A stretch of DNA of 64,000 nucleotides, taken from NCBI GenBank assembly GCA_051306365.1, contig JBPPNC010000090.1:1-64000 (forward strand), in the 5' to 3' direction. Each line of letters opens with the position of its first letter. Positions within the stretch are counted from its first letter, which is position 1. Source of the stretch: Svornostia sp051306365 (GTDB lineage: Bacteria; Actinomycetota; Thermoleophilia; Solirubrobacterales; Solirubrobacteraceae). Below, in pieces: positions 32,754 to 41,818 of the stretch. Under the pieces are notes generated by a model that made no database searches, was not told where the DNA came from, and worked only from the letters and a program-made list of their open reading frames with translations. Made by a program: the position numbers and the translations under genes.

Positions 32754-33444
32754 GGACACCCTCGATCGAGAGCCGGTAGCCGCCCGGCACCTCGCGCGCG
32801 CCGACGCCGGTGATGCGCACGCGCTCGTCGTCGACGAGCGTGAGGCGGCCGATCGGCAGGCCCTCGAGCCCGACCACGAGCTTGCCGTCGTCCGCGAGCA
32901 CGCGCGCCTGGCCACCGAGCGTCCGGCCGAAGACCGAGACCTGACCCTCGAGGAGGATCCCCTCGCCGGCGTTGGTGACCACGCGGAGGTTGGCGAGTAG
33001 ACGCAGCGCCTGCTGCAGCTCGCTCAGCGTGATGGTGGCCGTCGCAGTGACATCGTCGGCGTTCTTCGTGAGGTGCACCTGCGAAAGGCGCAGCAGCCCG
33101 ATCTGCAGCTCGCCGATCCGCGTGTCCAGCTCGCCGACGTCGCCGCTGTCGCTCAGCTCGTCGACCAGCGACGACGTCTCGACGCGCGCGATCGTCGCGT
33201 CGATCTCGATCCGGTCGGCCCGCCCGAACAGCAGCTTGACCGCGGGGAACGCGGAGACCTGCACGTCGGGGCGCGGCCCGAACTGCTCGAGCTCGTCGGC
33301 GAGCCGCCGCTCGCTGACCGCCGGGAGCAGGAACTGCGACGCGACGAGCGCGGCGACGAGGAGGCCCGCCGCCCCGATCAGGACAGGACGGGCGGCGCGG
33401 CCGGAAGACCGGGTCTGCACCTGCTGAAGCCTACGCGTCGTCAA
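32728..33444 (-). CDS. DUF2993/LmeA-type envelope protein
   Basis: The 238 residues have a short basic N-terminus, one hydrophobic segment at about 20-42 (PVLIGAAGLLVAALVASQFL) and a DUF2993 body: RLADELEQFG, DVQVSAFPAVKLLFGRADRI, ARVETSSLVDELSDSG, repeated beta strands and LTLVDDERVRITGVGAREV. LmeA of mycobacteria, the best-known relative, is a periplasmic phospholipid-binding protein for lipomannan elongation; the role here is unknown. Its start overlaps the TetR gene stop by 14 bp, so they are one transcription unit. Confidence 0.85.
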   Translation of the reverse strand: MTTRRLQQVQTRSSGRAARPVLIGAAGLLVAALVASQFLLPAVSERRLADELEQFGPRPDVQVSAFPAVKLLFGRADRIEIDATIARVETSSLVDELSDSGDVGELDTRIGELQIGLLRLSQVHLTKNADDVTATATITLSELQQALRLLANLRVVTNAGEGILLEGQVSVFGRTLGGQARVLADDGKLVVGLEGLPIGRLTLVDDERVRITGVGAREVPGGYRLSIEGVLSRTASGA

Positions 33445-34051
33445 GCAGGCCGCGAAGACTGCGGATCGCGGCGGCGACCGCGGGGCCGAAGTCCCGGTCG
33501 GGCTCGGCGAGCACCCGCATCGTCAGGCCGTCGCCCACGCTGAACAGCACGTCCGCCACGGACTCCGGGTCCACGGTGAGGTGCAGGACGCCCTCCTGCT
33601 CCTTCGTGCGCAGGGAGTCGGTGAGATGCTTGCGCGTGCGCTGCATGAGGTCGCGGAAGCCCTCGGCGACCTCCTCGTTGCGGTTCGCCAGCGTGAAAAG
33701 CTCGAACGTCAGCGTGACGTACGTCGGGTCGGTGCGCAGCATCTCGTCGACGCTGATCTGCAGGAGCCGCAGGAACGCATCGGCGTCCGTCGCCTCGGCG
33801 AGCTGCCGGTCCAGCGCGTCGAACCGCAGGTCGGCCTCGCGGCGGACGACCTCGACGAGCAGGCGTTCCTTCGTGCCGAAGTAGTAGTGCAGCAGCCCCC
33901 GGGAGACTCCGGCCTCACGCGCGACGTGGTCGAAGGTCGAGCCCGCGACACCGCGGCGCGCCACCGATTGGCGCATCGCCTCGATGATCCGCTCGGCCTT
34001 CTCCCCCGGCAGATCTCGAGCGGGCGGGGACGGGTTGGACTGCGCCTCCAT
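33431..34051 (-). CDS. TetR-family transcriptional regulator
   Basis: The 206 residues carry an N-terminal TetR helix-turn-helix (about 18-64): EKAERIIEAMRQSVARRGVA, STFDHVAREAGVSRGLLHYY and FGTKERLLVEVV, the typical GxxxxLxYYFxxKxxL end. A helical ligand-binding domain follows (LRLLQISVDEMLRTDPTYVT, VADVLFSVGDGLTMRVL). The ligand is unknown. A palindrome lies 17 bp before its ATG, which suggests autoregulation, and the DUF2993 gene follows with a 14-bp overlap. Confidence 0.9.
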   Translation of the reverse strand: MEAQSNPSPPARDLPGEKAERIIEAMRQSVARRGVAGSTFDHVAREAGVSRGLLHYYFGTKERLLVEVVRREADLRFDALDRQLAEATDADAFLRLLQISVDEMLRTDPTYVTLTFELFTLANRNEEVAEGFRDLMQRTRKHLTDSLRTKEQEGVLHLTVDPESVADVLFSVGDGLTMRVLAEPDRDFGPAVAAAIRSLRGLLDDA

Positions 34052-34067
34052 GAGCGACGGAACACTA

Positions 34068-34083
34068 CTGGCCGGCTGGCCAG
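34068..34083. promoter_or_regulatory. Likely TetR autoregulatory operator
   Basis: CTGGCC-GGCT-GGCCAG has 6-bp perfect arms, 16 bp before the TetR start codon. TetR repressors usually bind such short palindromes between the promoter and their own start. Confidence 0.5.
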
Positions 34084-34090
34084 AAAGACA

Positions 34091-34116
34091 GAAGGCGCCC
34101 CATCCGGGGCGCCTTC
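34091..34116 (-). terminator. Strong intrinsic-type hairpin after the 34145-34603 gene
   Basis: GAAGGCGCCCC-ATCC-GGGGCGCCTTC is an 11-bp perfect stem with a 4-nt loop. On the minus strand it is followed by TGTCTTTCTGG, moderately U-rich. It separates the upstream gene from the TetR promoter. Confidence 0.7.
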
Positions 34117-34144
34117 CGTACAGCCTGGTGAGTGTCGGCGCGGG

Positions 34145-34603
34145 TTAGGAGCCGGTGGCGGCGGGCGCCGGAGCGGGAGCCGGGGTGGTGGTCGAGGTGT
34201 ACTCGAACTCCTCCTCGGCGCCGAACAGGAGATCCAGCACCTTGTTGCGCAGATCCTCGCTCACGGCCAGGGCGATGATCGTGCCCAGGATCGCGATGAG
34301 CAGCAGGCGGCCGATGCCGCCGGAGCGCTTCTTCTTCGGACCTTCCTTCAGGGCCTCGCCCGCGTCCTTCAGGGCGTCGGCGGCCTTCGTGATGTCCTTG
34401 TGGAACTTCTTGTCGTCGAACAGGACCTTCTGCGCGGGCTTGCCGTTCGTCAGGCGCGCATACGCGCTGCGGCCGGATTCGAACGCGACCTTCATGTTGT
34501 CCCGGAGATCCTCATCGTCAAGGAACCGCTGGACGTAGGGGTTCTCCCGGGCCGCCGCCACTGCATCAGCAGCAGTGGTGGCCCCCTTGGCCTTCTTTGC
34601 CAT
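34145..34603 (-). CDS. Single-pass membrane hypothetical protein
   Basis: Family not recognised. The ATG at 34603 has a GAGGTG Shine-Dalgarno. The 152 residues start MAKKAKGATTAADAVAAARE, carry a helical charged body (YVQRFLDDEDLRDNMKVAFE, FHKDITKAADALKDAGEALK), a basic patch (KKKRSGG), one hydrophobic segment at about 96-114 (IGRLLLIAILGTIIALAVS) and an acidic, Thr/Pro/Ala-rich tail. The pattern of a basic patch before a C-terminal helix suggests an N-in membrane anchor. A strong hairpin follows. Confidence 0.72.
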   Translation of the reverse strand: MAKKAKGATTAADAVAAARENPYVQRFLDDEDLRDNMKVAFESGRSAYARLTNGKPAQKVLFDDKKFHKDITKAADALKDAGEALKEGPKKKRSGGIGRLLLIAILGTIIALAVSEDLRNKVLDLLFGAEEEFEYTSTTTPAPAPAPAATGS

Positions 34604-34667
34604 GCACCTCACCTCAAGTTGCTCGCTGGCGTCAGCAGCATCCTATACCCGTCACGCGCTTTGCTTG

Positions 34668-35462
34668 TCAGACCTCGTAGATGTCGCCCTCGTGGGCGAC
34701 GTGCACCGGCCCGCCGAAAGCCCGTGCAGCCTCCTGCGACGCCCATTCCTCGTCCATCTCGTCGGAGATGTGCGTGAGCACGAGCTTGCCGGCTTCCGCG
34801 ACGTTGCCGTGCTCACCGGCTTCACCGGGCGTGAGATGCCCGCGGACGCCGCTGCGCTCGGGCCGCGGCAGCGTCGCCTCGAGCATCAGCAGGTCGGTGC
34901 CCTTCGCGAACGCGGTGAGATCCTCCGACGGCCGGTGGTCGGCACCGAAGGTGAACCGCCCGCCGCCGTTGGTCGACGAGACGTCGACGGCGTTCGTCGG
35001 CAGGTAGTGCGGCACGGGATGAAAGCGGACCTGCAGCGTGCCGAACGTGAACTGGTCCGACGGCGCGTACTCCTCCATCACGAACGCCTGCTCGACGAGA
35101 TCCTCGTTGCCCCAGGACCCGACGACGCGGCGGAGCACATCACGACCGCCGGGCGGCAGCAGCAGGCGCGGTCGCGCGGGATTGTCCGTGCCCGGCCAGC
35201 GGTCCACGGGCACCGGCTGCTGGCGCGGCGCGTAGATCAGCGCGTAGGAGAACGGGACGAGGTCGAGGAAGTGATCGGCGTGCATGTGCGACACGACGAC
35301 GGCGTCGATGTCGACGTAGTCCGCGTACCGGCGCAGCTTGCTGAACACGCCGTTGCCGCAGTCCAGCAGGACCTGCGTGTCGTCCTCCTCGACGAGGTAC
35401 CCGCTGCACGCTCCGCCGGCGTCCTGCCAGGCGGGTGACTTTCCCAAGACGGTGATGCGCAC
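34668..35462 (-). CDS. MBL-fold metallo-hydrolase (RNase Z/beta-CASP-like group)
   Basis: The 264 residues form a metallo-beta-lactamase fold: MRITVLGKSPAWQDAGGACS, QVLLDCGNGVF, the metal motif VVVSHMHADHFLDLVP (HxHxDH), PVPHYLPTN, FTFGADHRPSEDL (later ligands), LLMLEATLPRPER and KLVLTHISD with the final His. The size and layout resemble RNase Z-like phosphodiesterases of actinomycetes, but the exosite arm of tRNase Z is not seen. Substrate unknown. Divergent from the 1860-residue protein, whose start is 155 bp away. Confidence 0.87.
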   Translation of the reverse strand: MRITVLGKSPAWQDAGGACSGYLVEEDDTQVLLDCGNGVFSKLRRYADYVDIDAVVVSHMHADHFLDLVPFSYALIYAPRQQPVPVDRWPGTDNPARPRLLLPPGGRDVLRRVVGSWGNEDLVEQAFVMEEYAPSDQFTFGTLQVRFHPVPHYLPTNAVDVSSTNGGGRFTFGADHRPSEDLTAFAKGTDLLMLEATLPRPERSGVRGHLTPGEAGEHGNVAEAGKLVLTHISDEMDEEWASQEAARAFGGPVHVAHEGDIYEV

Positions 35463-35616
35463 GCTGCTCCGACCGATCCGACTTCGTGACTCCTGCCTCG
35501 ATTCTACCCCGTATGGCCAATTCGTTGATATCCGGTTCTTCGCTCATGTCGGGCACCCTGTCCCGCCGATGGGGAGGTCAGGCGTCCACGGACGGGCGCC
35601 GAGGGGGTTTCAGAAC

Positions 35617-38600
35617 ATGGTCGGGGTCACACACACGTTCGTCCGCCTGCGCGCGGCGACGCGAGGATGCTTCCTCGCAGGGCTGCTCCTGCTCGGACTC
35701 GTGCTCGCACCACCCGCGCACGCGCTGAGCGTCGGCTCGCTGTCGGTCAGCACCGCCAGCACCGCGGCCGGCGAGCGCTCGAACCTGACGGTCTCGACGA
35801 CCATGAGCGGCGGCGACCCGGACACCATGACGTACGACCTCCCGGCCGGCGTCATGGCAGACCTCGACAACGCCGCGACGTGCGCCGACACCCCCGCCGC
35901 GTTCCAGGCGCTCACGACCAACCCGAGTGCCTGCCCCGCCACGTCGAAGATCGGCACGCTCAGCGCCGGCACCGTCGCCAGCCTGGCGGCGCTCAGCATC
36001 ATCGACCTCAACGTCGGCGCCACCGGCGACATCTACCGCCTGCCCGCAACCGCGAGCGACGAGGCCATGAAGCTCGGCATCGTCCTGCGCCCCGCGTCGG
36101 CCAGCGTCCTCTTCATCACGATCAACACCGCGCCGATGCTCCTGCGCGGCAGCGTGACGTTGCGCGACGCGTCGGGCGGCGGTGCCGACCAGGGCGGCCT
36201 GCGCGCCCGCATCCCGAACATGCCGAACAGCGGCTCGAGCAACCTGGGCGCCGTGGAGTTCACGGTCAACCAGGTCACCATGACCCTGTTCGGCCAGCTG
36301 AGCGACGGCAAGCGGTTCATGTCGAACCCGACGGCCTGCGCGACCCGCGCGATGTCGCTGAGCGTCATCCCGAAGTCCGGAGGGACCGGCAGCCGCAGCG
36401 CGACGCTGGCCGCGCCGACGGACTGCGCCGGGCTCACACACGCGCCGACCACCCAGATCACCGCCGCCACGCCCGACCAGGACAAGGGCACGGCGATGAC
36501 CGTCGACGTCAACTACGACGACCCGCTCAACCGCGCCGCGAACGGCGGGAACGGCGGGCGGGTCAAGGCGCACGCCAGGAAGGTCGAGGTCGTGCTGCCC
36601 CAGGGCGTCGAGTTCAACCCGCCCGGCGCCGCCGCGATCACCCAGTGCACCGACGCGCAGTTCGCTGCGACGTCGAGTGCCGCCGACACCTGCCCGAAGA
36701 CGACCGGCAACACGTCGGTCATCGGCACCGCCAGCATCACCTCGCCGATCATCGGCGCGCTGAGCGGCAACGTCTACTTCGGCCAGCCCGACGGCGGGAG
36801 CCCGCTCGTGCGGCTCTTCATCGTCGCCGCGCAGAACGGGATCCGGATCAAGCTCGTCGGCGACGTCGCGGTCGACGCGGGCACCGGGCAGATCACCGCG
36901 ACGTTCGACGACCTCCCGCAGACGCCGTTCTCCAACTTCAAGATGACATTCAACGGCGGGAACACCGCCATGCTGCGCACCCCGCGCTCGTGCAGCACGA
37001 GCGCGCACCAGCTGACCTCGACCGTCACGCCGTACGGCGGCAGCGCCGCGACGCCGTCCGCCGCCCTGGCGGTCACGGGTGACTGCCACCCGGCGAGCCG
37101 CTTCGCCCCGACGGTCACGCAGACCCCGTCGGTGACGACGGCAGGCGCCGGCACGAACCTCACGCTCACGATGACCCGGCCGCAGGGCGACGCGCGCTTC
37201 ACGAGCGCCAACGTCTCGATGCCCGCGGGCCTGGTCGGCAAGCTTGCGAGCGTCACGCCCTGCTCGACCGCCAGCGCCAACGCGGGCACCTGCCCGTCCA
37301 GCTCGCAGATCGGGACGGTCCAGACGCAGTCGGGCGACAGCACGTCGTCGCAGACCACGCTCACCGGCCAGCTGTACCTCACGGACGCGCCGAGCGGCGC
37401 GGTCGCCGGGCTCTCGATGAAGGTGCCCGCGGTCGTCGGCCCGGTGAACCTCGGCAACGTCATCGTGCCGATGAAGATCCAGCTGCGCCCCAGCGACTAC
37501 GGCCTGAACATCGTCGCCGACACCATCCCGACGCGTCTGCAGGGCGTGCCGCTGCTGTTGCGCGAGATCAAGCTGATCATCGACCGGACCGCAGGCAACA
37601 CCGCCGTGCCGTTCATGATCAACAGCACGAGCTGCGCCGCGAAGACCATCAGCGCCGCGCTCATCAGCGACCAGTCCTCGAACCTGACGCCGACGGCGGC
37701 CTACCAGCCCACCGGCTGCAGTGCCATCGGCTTCGCGCCGACCGTCGCGTTGAACCCGTCGGCCACGCTCACCCCGGCCGCGAACGCGACGGCCGACACC
37801 GCGTCGGCGATGACGGTCGGCGTGACGATCCCGTCCGGGCAGTCCGCGGTGAAGGACCTCACGCTCAACCTGCCCACGGGTGTCGAGCTCAACCCGTTCT
37901 CGGCCACGAGCCTCGCGTACTGCTCGGCCGCGCAGTTCAGTGTGTCCTCGACGGCACCCGACACGTGCCCGACCACCTCGCGCATCGCCACGGTCAGCAT
38001 CGCGACTCCGAGCGTCGGGACGCTCACCGGCTACGCCTACTTCGGCGCGCCGGCTCACAGCAGCCAGGTGCTGCGGCTGTTCGTCATGACCCAGGCCGGC
38101 AGCGGCACCGACGCGATCCGCGTGAAGTTCGCGGGCGACGTCACCCTGGACCCGACCACGGGCCGCGTGACGACCAGGTTCACCAGCCTGCCCACCATCC
38201 AGTTCACGCAGATGACGATGAGCTTCATGGGCGGGAGCGGCGCGGTGCTCCGCACACCACACAACTGCGGCGCCCCGAGCCTGACGTCCACGCTCGCCGC
38301 GCACGCGGGCATGGCGAACAAGACGCCGAGCACGACGCTGAACGTCACCGGCTCGAACTGCGACCCGGCGCGCTTCACGCCCACGATCTCCACGAGCGTC
38401 TCCTCCCAGGCCGCCGCGGCGGCCACCAACCTCTCCACCTCGATCACGCGCCCGAACGGCGACGCGCGAATCGCGAAGGTCAAGGTCGTCATGCCGCCCG
38501 GCCTGCTCGGCAACCTCACGATCGCCGACCAGTGCCCGCTGGCCACCGCCACGGCAGGGGCGTGCGGGAGTTCGAGCGAGGTCGGGACGGTCTCCACGCA

Positions 38601-41199
38601 GACCGGCGACAGCGGGTCGACCGTCAACCTCAGCGGCAAGGCGTACCTCACCGCGCCGCCGTCGGGCGCCGTCGCCGGCCTCGCGCTCGTCGTCGACGCG
38701 CAGGTCGGCCCCGTGGACCTCGGCAAGGCGGTCGTGCAGCTGAAGATCGTCATGCGGCCCGATGACGCCGGGCTGACGATCGAAGGCGACGTTCCCGTCT
38801 TCCTCAAGGGCGTCCCGCTCCTGTTGCGCCAGATCACGATGGACATCAACAGGTCCGGGTTCCTCACGAACCGGTCGCTGTGCGACGCGACCGCGATCGC
38901 CACGGTCCTGACGAGCGACCAGGGCTCCACGCAGACCGCGAACACGCCCTACCAGGCGACCGGCTGCGCCTCGCTGAGCTTCACGCCGACGCTGAGCGTC
39001 AGCGCGACCCCCGCCGCGTCGGACACCGCCGCCGCGATGAGTATCGCCGTGAACCTGCCGTCCACCGGTCAGGCCCAGGTCAAGGACGTCGCGGTCCGGC
39101 TGCCCCAGGGCGTCGAAGTCAACCCGGGCGCCGGCGACGGCCTCGCGGGCTGCTCGGCCGCCCAGTTCAACGCCGGCTCGTCGCTCCCCGCGGGGTGCCC
39201 CGCGACGTCGCAGATCGGCACCGCGACGGTGAATTCGCCGCTCATCGGCACGCTCACCGGCAGCGTCTACTTCGGAGATCCTCCGGCGGGCAAGCTGTTG
39301 CGCATGTTCGTCGTGGCCCAGGCCGGCGCCGGCGACGGCGTGCGGATCAAGCTCATCGGCGACGTCGATGTCGACCCCTCCACGGGCCAGATCACGACGA
39401 CGTTCTCGAACCTGCCGCAGACCCCGTTCTCACAGTTCAAGCTCGACCTCGCCGGCGGTGAGCGCGCGGTACTCAGCACCCCGCGTTCCTGCGGCACGTT
39501 CGCCGCGAACAGCAGCCTCACGCCGTACGGCGGCGGGGGTGGCGTTGCCCCGAGCGCGAGCCTCGCACTGAACGCGGGCTGCCACGACCCGGGCCGCTTC
39601 CGCCCGGCCGTCGAACTCGTGAACAGCCCGAGCCAGGCCGCCGCGGACACCGCGCTGACCACGGTGATCGCCCGCCCCGACGGCGACGCACGCCTCACGC
39701 GTGTGGCCGTCTCGCTGCCCGACGGCCTCCTGGGGCGCCTCGACGCGATTCCGCGCTGCAGCGTCGGCGCCGCCCGCGCCGGCAGCTGCCCGGCGTCTTC
39801 GCGCGTCGGATCGGCCACCACGGTGAGCGGCAGCGGCGAGAGCACCATCGCCCTGCCCGGCGACGTCTACTTCACCGACGGCTACGACGGCGCGATCGCC
39901 GGCCTCGCCGTCATCGTCCAGGCGAAGGCCGGTCCGATCGACCTCGGCCGCGCCGTCGTGATGATGAAGGTCAGCGTGCGGGCGAACGCGGGCGGCATCG
40001 ACATCGCCTCGGAGGACCTGCCGACGCGCCTGCAGGGCGTCCCGCTGACGCTCCAGAGCATCACGCTGAAGATCGACCGCAGCGGCTTCCTGTTCAACAG
40101 CTCAAGCTGTGGCACGAAGAGCGCGAGCGCCGCCTTCAGCTCTGACCTCGGCACCTCCGCGTACGCGGGCTCGTCGCTCGCCACCACCGGCTGCAGCGGC
40201 GTCCCGTTCGCGCCCAAGATGGATGTCGACCTCACGGGCGGGCTGAAGAAGGACGGCAAGCCGGGGGTGAAGGCGAGCCTCACGGTCCCCGCCGGGCACG
40301 CGAACGTCCGCAAGGTGACGCTGACGCTGCCCGCAGGCATCGGTGCCGACATCGCCGCGCTGAGCTCGATGTGCGCGCGTGAGGTCTACGACGCGAACGC
40401 CTGCCCGGCCGGCGCGGTCGTCGGCAGCGCGACCGCCACGAGCCCCGCGATCTCCGGGGAGCTGTCCGGCCCCGTCACGCTCGTCAAGAAGGCCGGCTCC
40501 GCCCTGCCCGACCTCGGGGTGCGTCTGCGGGGCCCGGTGAACGTCGACCTCGTGGGCGCCGTCAGCCTCGGCGCCGGCAACCGTCTCATCACGACGTTCG
40601 ACGGCATCCCGGACGTCCCGCTCACCTCCTTCAAACTCGGCCTGAACAGCGGCGCGAAGGGCGTGCTGGTCGCGGCCGGCGACGTCTGCGACGCCCCGAC
40701 CATCACCTCGGTGATCGCCGCGCACACCGGTGCGTCGAAGACGCTCCAGTCGACGCCGTCGTCGTCGGGCTGCGCGAGCGCCACCGCGGGGCAGCCGTCC
40801 GCCACCGTGCGGCTGGCGGGCGTCAAGGGCGGCACGCCGACGCTGAAGGTCACCGCCAAGGGCGGGGCGACCGCGCTGCGCTCCGTGGGCGTCACGCTGC
40901 CGAAGGGCCTGAGCGTCAACCGCAGGGCTGCGGCCAAGAAGACGGGTCTGCAGGCGCAGACGCCGAAGGGCGGCCGCCTGAAGCTCACCAAGAAGGCCGT
41001 GACGTGGAAGGCGCAGAGCTTCACGCTGAAGCTCCCGTCCACGGGCGCACGGACCGCGACGCTCACGCTGCGCAAGGGCGCGCTGAAGGCCACGCGCCAG
41101 ACGCGCAGGAGCAAGCAGCTCAAGATCAAGGTCAGGCTCACCCCGGTGTCGGGCGCCGCCCGGACCCAGCGGGTGACCGTCCGCGTCGCGAAGAGGTAG
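35617..41199 (+). CDS. 1860-residue secreted protein of alternating A/B repeats
   Basis: From the ATG at 35617 a signal peptide (about 1-36, GCFLAGLLLLGLVLAPPAHA) leads to a large extracellular protein. After a divergent first section (about 37-310) two modules alternate. Module A (about 180-200 residues) contains LPQGVEVNP, a CxxAQF...CP pair, SQIGTATVNSPLIGTLTG, VYFGDP, VRIKLIGDV and FSNLPQTPFS. Module B (about 200-210) contains DGDARLTRV, a C...CPxSS pair, APSGAVAGL, GPVDLG and LQGVPLLLR. Order: A 314-491, B 496-708, A 709-918, B 919-1125, A 1126-1325, B 1326-1533, partial A to 1725, then a Lys/Arg-rich end. No sortase motif or enzyme domain. Probably a surface or adhesin-like protein; family not named. 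Confidence 0.85.
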   Translation: MVGVTHTFVRLRAATRGCFLAGLLLLGLVLAPPAHALSVGSLSVSTASTAAGERSNLTVSTTMSGGDPDTMTYDLPAGVMADLDNAATCADTPAAFQALTTNPSACPATSKIGTLSAGTVASLAALSIIDLNVGATGDIYRLPATASDEAMKLGIVLRPASASVLFITINTAPMLLRGSVTLRDASGGGADQGGLRARIPNMPNSGSSNLGAVEFTVNQVTMTLFGQLSDGKRFMSNPTACATRAMSLSVIPKSGGTGSRSATLAAPTDCAGLTHAPTTQITAATPDQDKGTAMTVDVNYDDPLNRAANGGNGGRVKAHARKVEVVLPQGVEFNPPGAAAITQCTDAQFAATSSAADTCPKTTGNTSVIGTASITSPIIGALSGNVYFGQPDGGSPLVRLFIVAAQNGIRIKLVGDVAVDAGTGQITATFDDLPQTPFSNFKMTFNGGNTAMLRTPRSCSTSAHQLTSTVTPYGGSAATPSAALAVTGDCHPASRFAPTVTQTPSVTTAGAGTNLTLTMTRPQGDARFTSANVSMPAGLVGKLASVTPCSTASANAGTCPSSSQIGTVQTQSGDSTSSQTTLTGQLYLTDAPSGAVAGLSMKVPAVVGPVNLGNVIVPMKIQLRPSDYGLNIVADTIPTRLQGVPLLLREIKLIIDRTAGNTAVPFMINSTSCAAKTISAALISDQSSNLTPTAAYQPTGCSAIGFAPTVALNPSATLTPAANATADTASAMTVGVTIPSGQSAVKDLTLNLPTGVELNPFSATSLAYCSAAQFSVSSTAPDTCPTTSRIATVSIATPSVGTLTGYAYFGAPAHSSQVLRLFVMTQAGSGTDAIRVKFAGDVTLDPTTGRVTTRFTSLPTIQFTQMTMSFMGGSGAVLRTPHNCGAPSLTSTLAAHAGMANKTPSTTLNVTGSNCDPARFTPTISTSVSSQAAAAATNLSTSITRPNGDARIAKVKVVMPPGLLGNLTIADQCPLATATAGACGSSSEVGTVSTQTGDSGSTVNLSGKAYLTAPPSGAVAGLALVVDAQVGPVDLGKAVVQLKIVMRPDDAGLTIEGDVPVFLKGVPLLLRQITMDINRSGFLTNRSLCDATAIATVLTSDQGSTQTANTPYQATGCASLSFTPTLSVSATPAASDTAAAMSIAVNLPSTGQAQVKDVAVRLPQGVEVNPGAGDGLAGCSAAQFNAGSSLPAGCPATSQIGTATVNSPLIGTLTGSVYFGDPPAGKLLRMFVVAQAGAGDGVRIKLIGDVDVDPSTGQITTTFSNLPQTPFSQFKLDLAGGERAVLSTPRSCGTFAANSSLTPYGGGGGVAPSASLALNAGCHDPGRFRPAVELVNSPSQAAADTALTTVIARPDGDARLTRVAVSLPDGLLGRLDAIPRCSVGAARAGSCPASSRVGSATTVSGSGESTIALPGDVYFTDGYDGAIAGLAVIVQAKAGPIDLGRAVVMMKVSVRANAGGIDIASEDLPTRLQGVPLTLQSITLKIDRSGFLFNSSSCGTKSASAAFSSDLGTSAYAGSSLATTGCSGVPFAPKMDVDLTGGLKKDGKPGVKASLTVPAGHANVRKVTLTLPAGIGADIAALSSMCAREVYDANACPAGAVVGSATATSPAISGELSGPVTLVKKAGSALPDLGVRLRGPVNVDLVGAVSLGAGNRLITTFDGIPDVPLTSFKLGLNSGAKGVLVAAGDVCDAPTITSVIAAHTGASKTLQSTPSSSGCASATAGQPSATVRLAGVKGGTPTLKVTAKGGATALRSVGVTLPKGLSVNRRAAAKKTGLQAQTPKGGRLKLTKKAVTWKAQSFTLKLPSTGARTATLTLRKGALKATRQTRRSKQLKIKVRLTPVSGAARTQRVTVRVAKR

Positions 41200-41300
41200 G
41201 CCCGGGGCGGCGAGTGCCTCAACCTCCCGGGGCGGCCTGCGCGGCGCCGTCGCCTCGACCGCCGAAGGTCAACCCGTCGAAGCGCTGACGCGCCCCGCGG

Positions 41301-41528
41301 TCACCCGTGCAGCGCGGCCTGCTCCTGTGCGCTGGGGAACGCCCAGGCGGAGCGGGTGCGGCGTTCCTGACGGAACGTGAAGCGCAGCTGACGCGGCGGG
41401 CGCAGACCATCGGGATGGTCGGGCCGGAACGTCGCGCAGGGCTCATCGAGGGCCAGGGCGCACAACCCGTTGCGCCGGAAGAAGCAGTCCTCGCATCGCA
41501 CCTTCGCCGTCGTTCTCGTCGCCGTCAT
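41301..41528 (-). CDS. Small Cys-containing basic protein
   Basis: Family not recognised. The ATG at 41528 has a GAGGTG Shine-Dalgarno about 12 nt upstream and gives 75 residues: RTTAKVRCEDCFFRRNGLCA then LALDEPCATFRPDHPDG, with CxxC...C...C spacing that could hold one zinc, and a basic C-terminal half (LRFTFRQERRTRSAWAF). Reading further upstream in the frame gives non-protein-like sequence, so the short form is preferred. The 290-bp gap upstream may contain a structured RNA. Confidence 0.6.
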   Translation of the reverse strand: MTATRTTAKVRCEDCFFRRNGLCALALDEPCATFRPDHPDGLRPPRQLRFTFRQERRTRSAWAFPSAQEQAALHG

Positions 41529-41629
41529 CCGTTCGCTGCACCTCACCTTGGAGCCGTTGGAGAGGCGGCATGAGACCACGCCGCGCAAGACCACACAAGG
41601 GGGTCGCCGGGCCGGTTCTCGCAAATCGC

Positions 41630-41729
41630 GCACGTCTGCATCGGGCGAGTTCGCAAACGCCGCGTTTTTTCCTTCCCGGACATTCACCGGCTCCCTGCGC
41701 CGATTCCTCAAACCCGGCGGCGGACGTGC
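41630..41729 (-). other. Possible structured leader RNA upstream of the small Cys protein
   Basis: In the minus-strand RNA a 7-bp helix (GCACGUC at 41729-41723 with GACGUGC at 41636-41630) would close a 100-nt region. It contains the hairpin CCGGUGAAUGUCCGG (41690-41676), a GGUGAAU sequence that recalls conserved parts of cobalamin and ydaO (c-di-AMP) riboswitches, and GCCCGA. The remaining consensus of either class is not met. Near 41660-41670 the plus strand has a run of six T after a GC-rich stretch. No gene is seen in 41529-41818. Confidence 0.2.
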
Positions 41730-41818
41730 CGTTGGATACTCGTGGTTCCCAGCCTGCTGCCTCTGGCTCCTGCCCTTGTCCTTGCGGTCGTCGCCGCGCG
41801 GGCGCTTCTGCTGAGCGG

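Noticed and set aside
34145..34603. A coiled-coil secretion or phage structural gene
   Set aside because: The pattern is simply charged helix plus one membrane segment; no neighbouring phage or secretion genes.
35338..35616. A longer N-terminus for the 1860-residue protein from 35338
   Set aside because: The added part runs over the MBL-fold gene on the other strand and lacks protein-like composition; the signal peptide begins at 35617.
41529..41818. A c-di-GMP (GEMM) riboswitch in front of the decayed PAS-GGDEF gene on the plus strand
   Set aside because: Two GCAAA segments are present, but the GEMM core and the GGUAGC-type tetraloop receptor pattern are not; only the opposite strand shows any riboswitch-like sequence.
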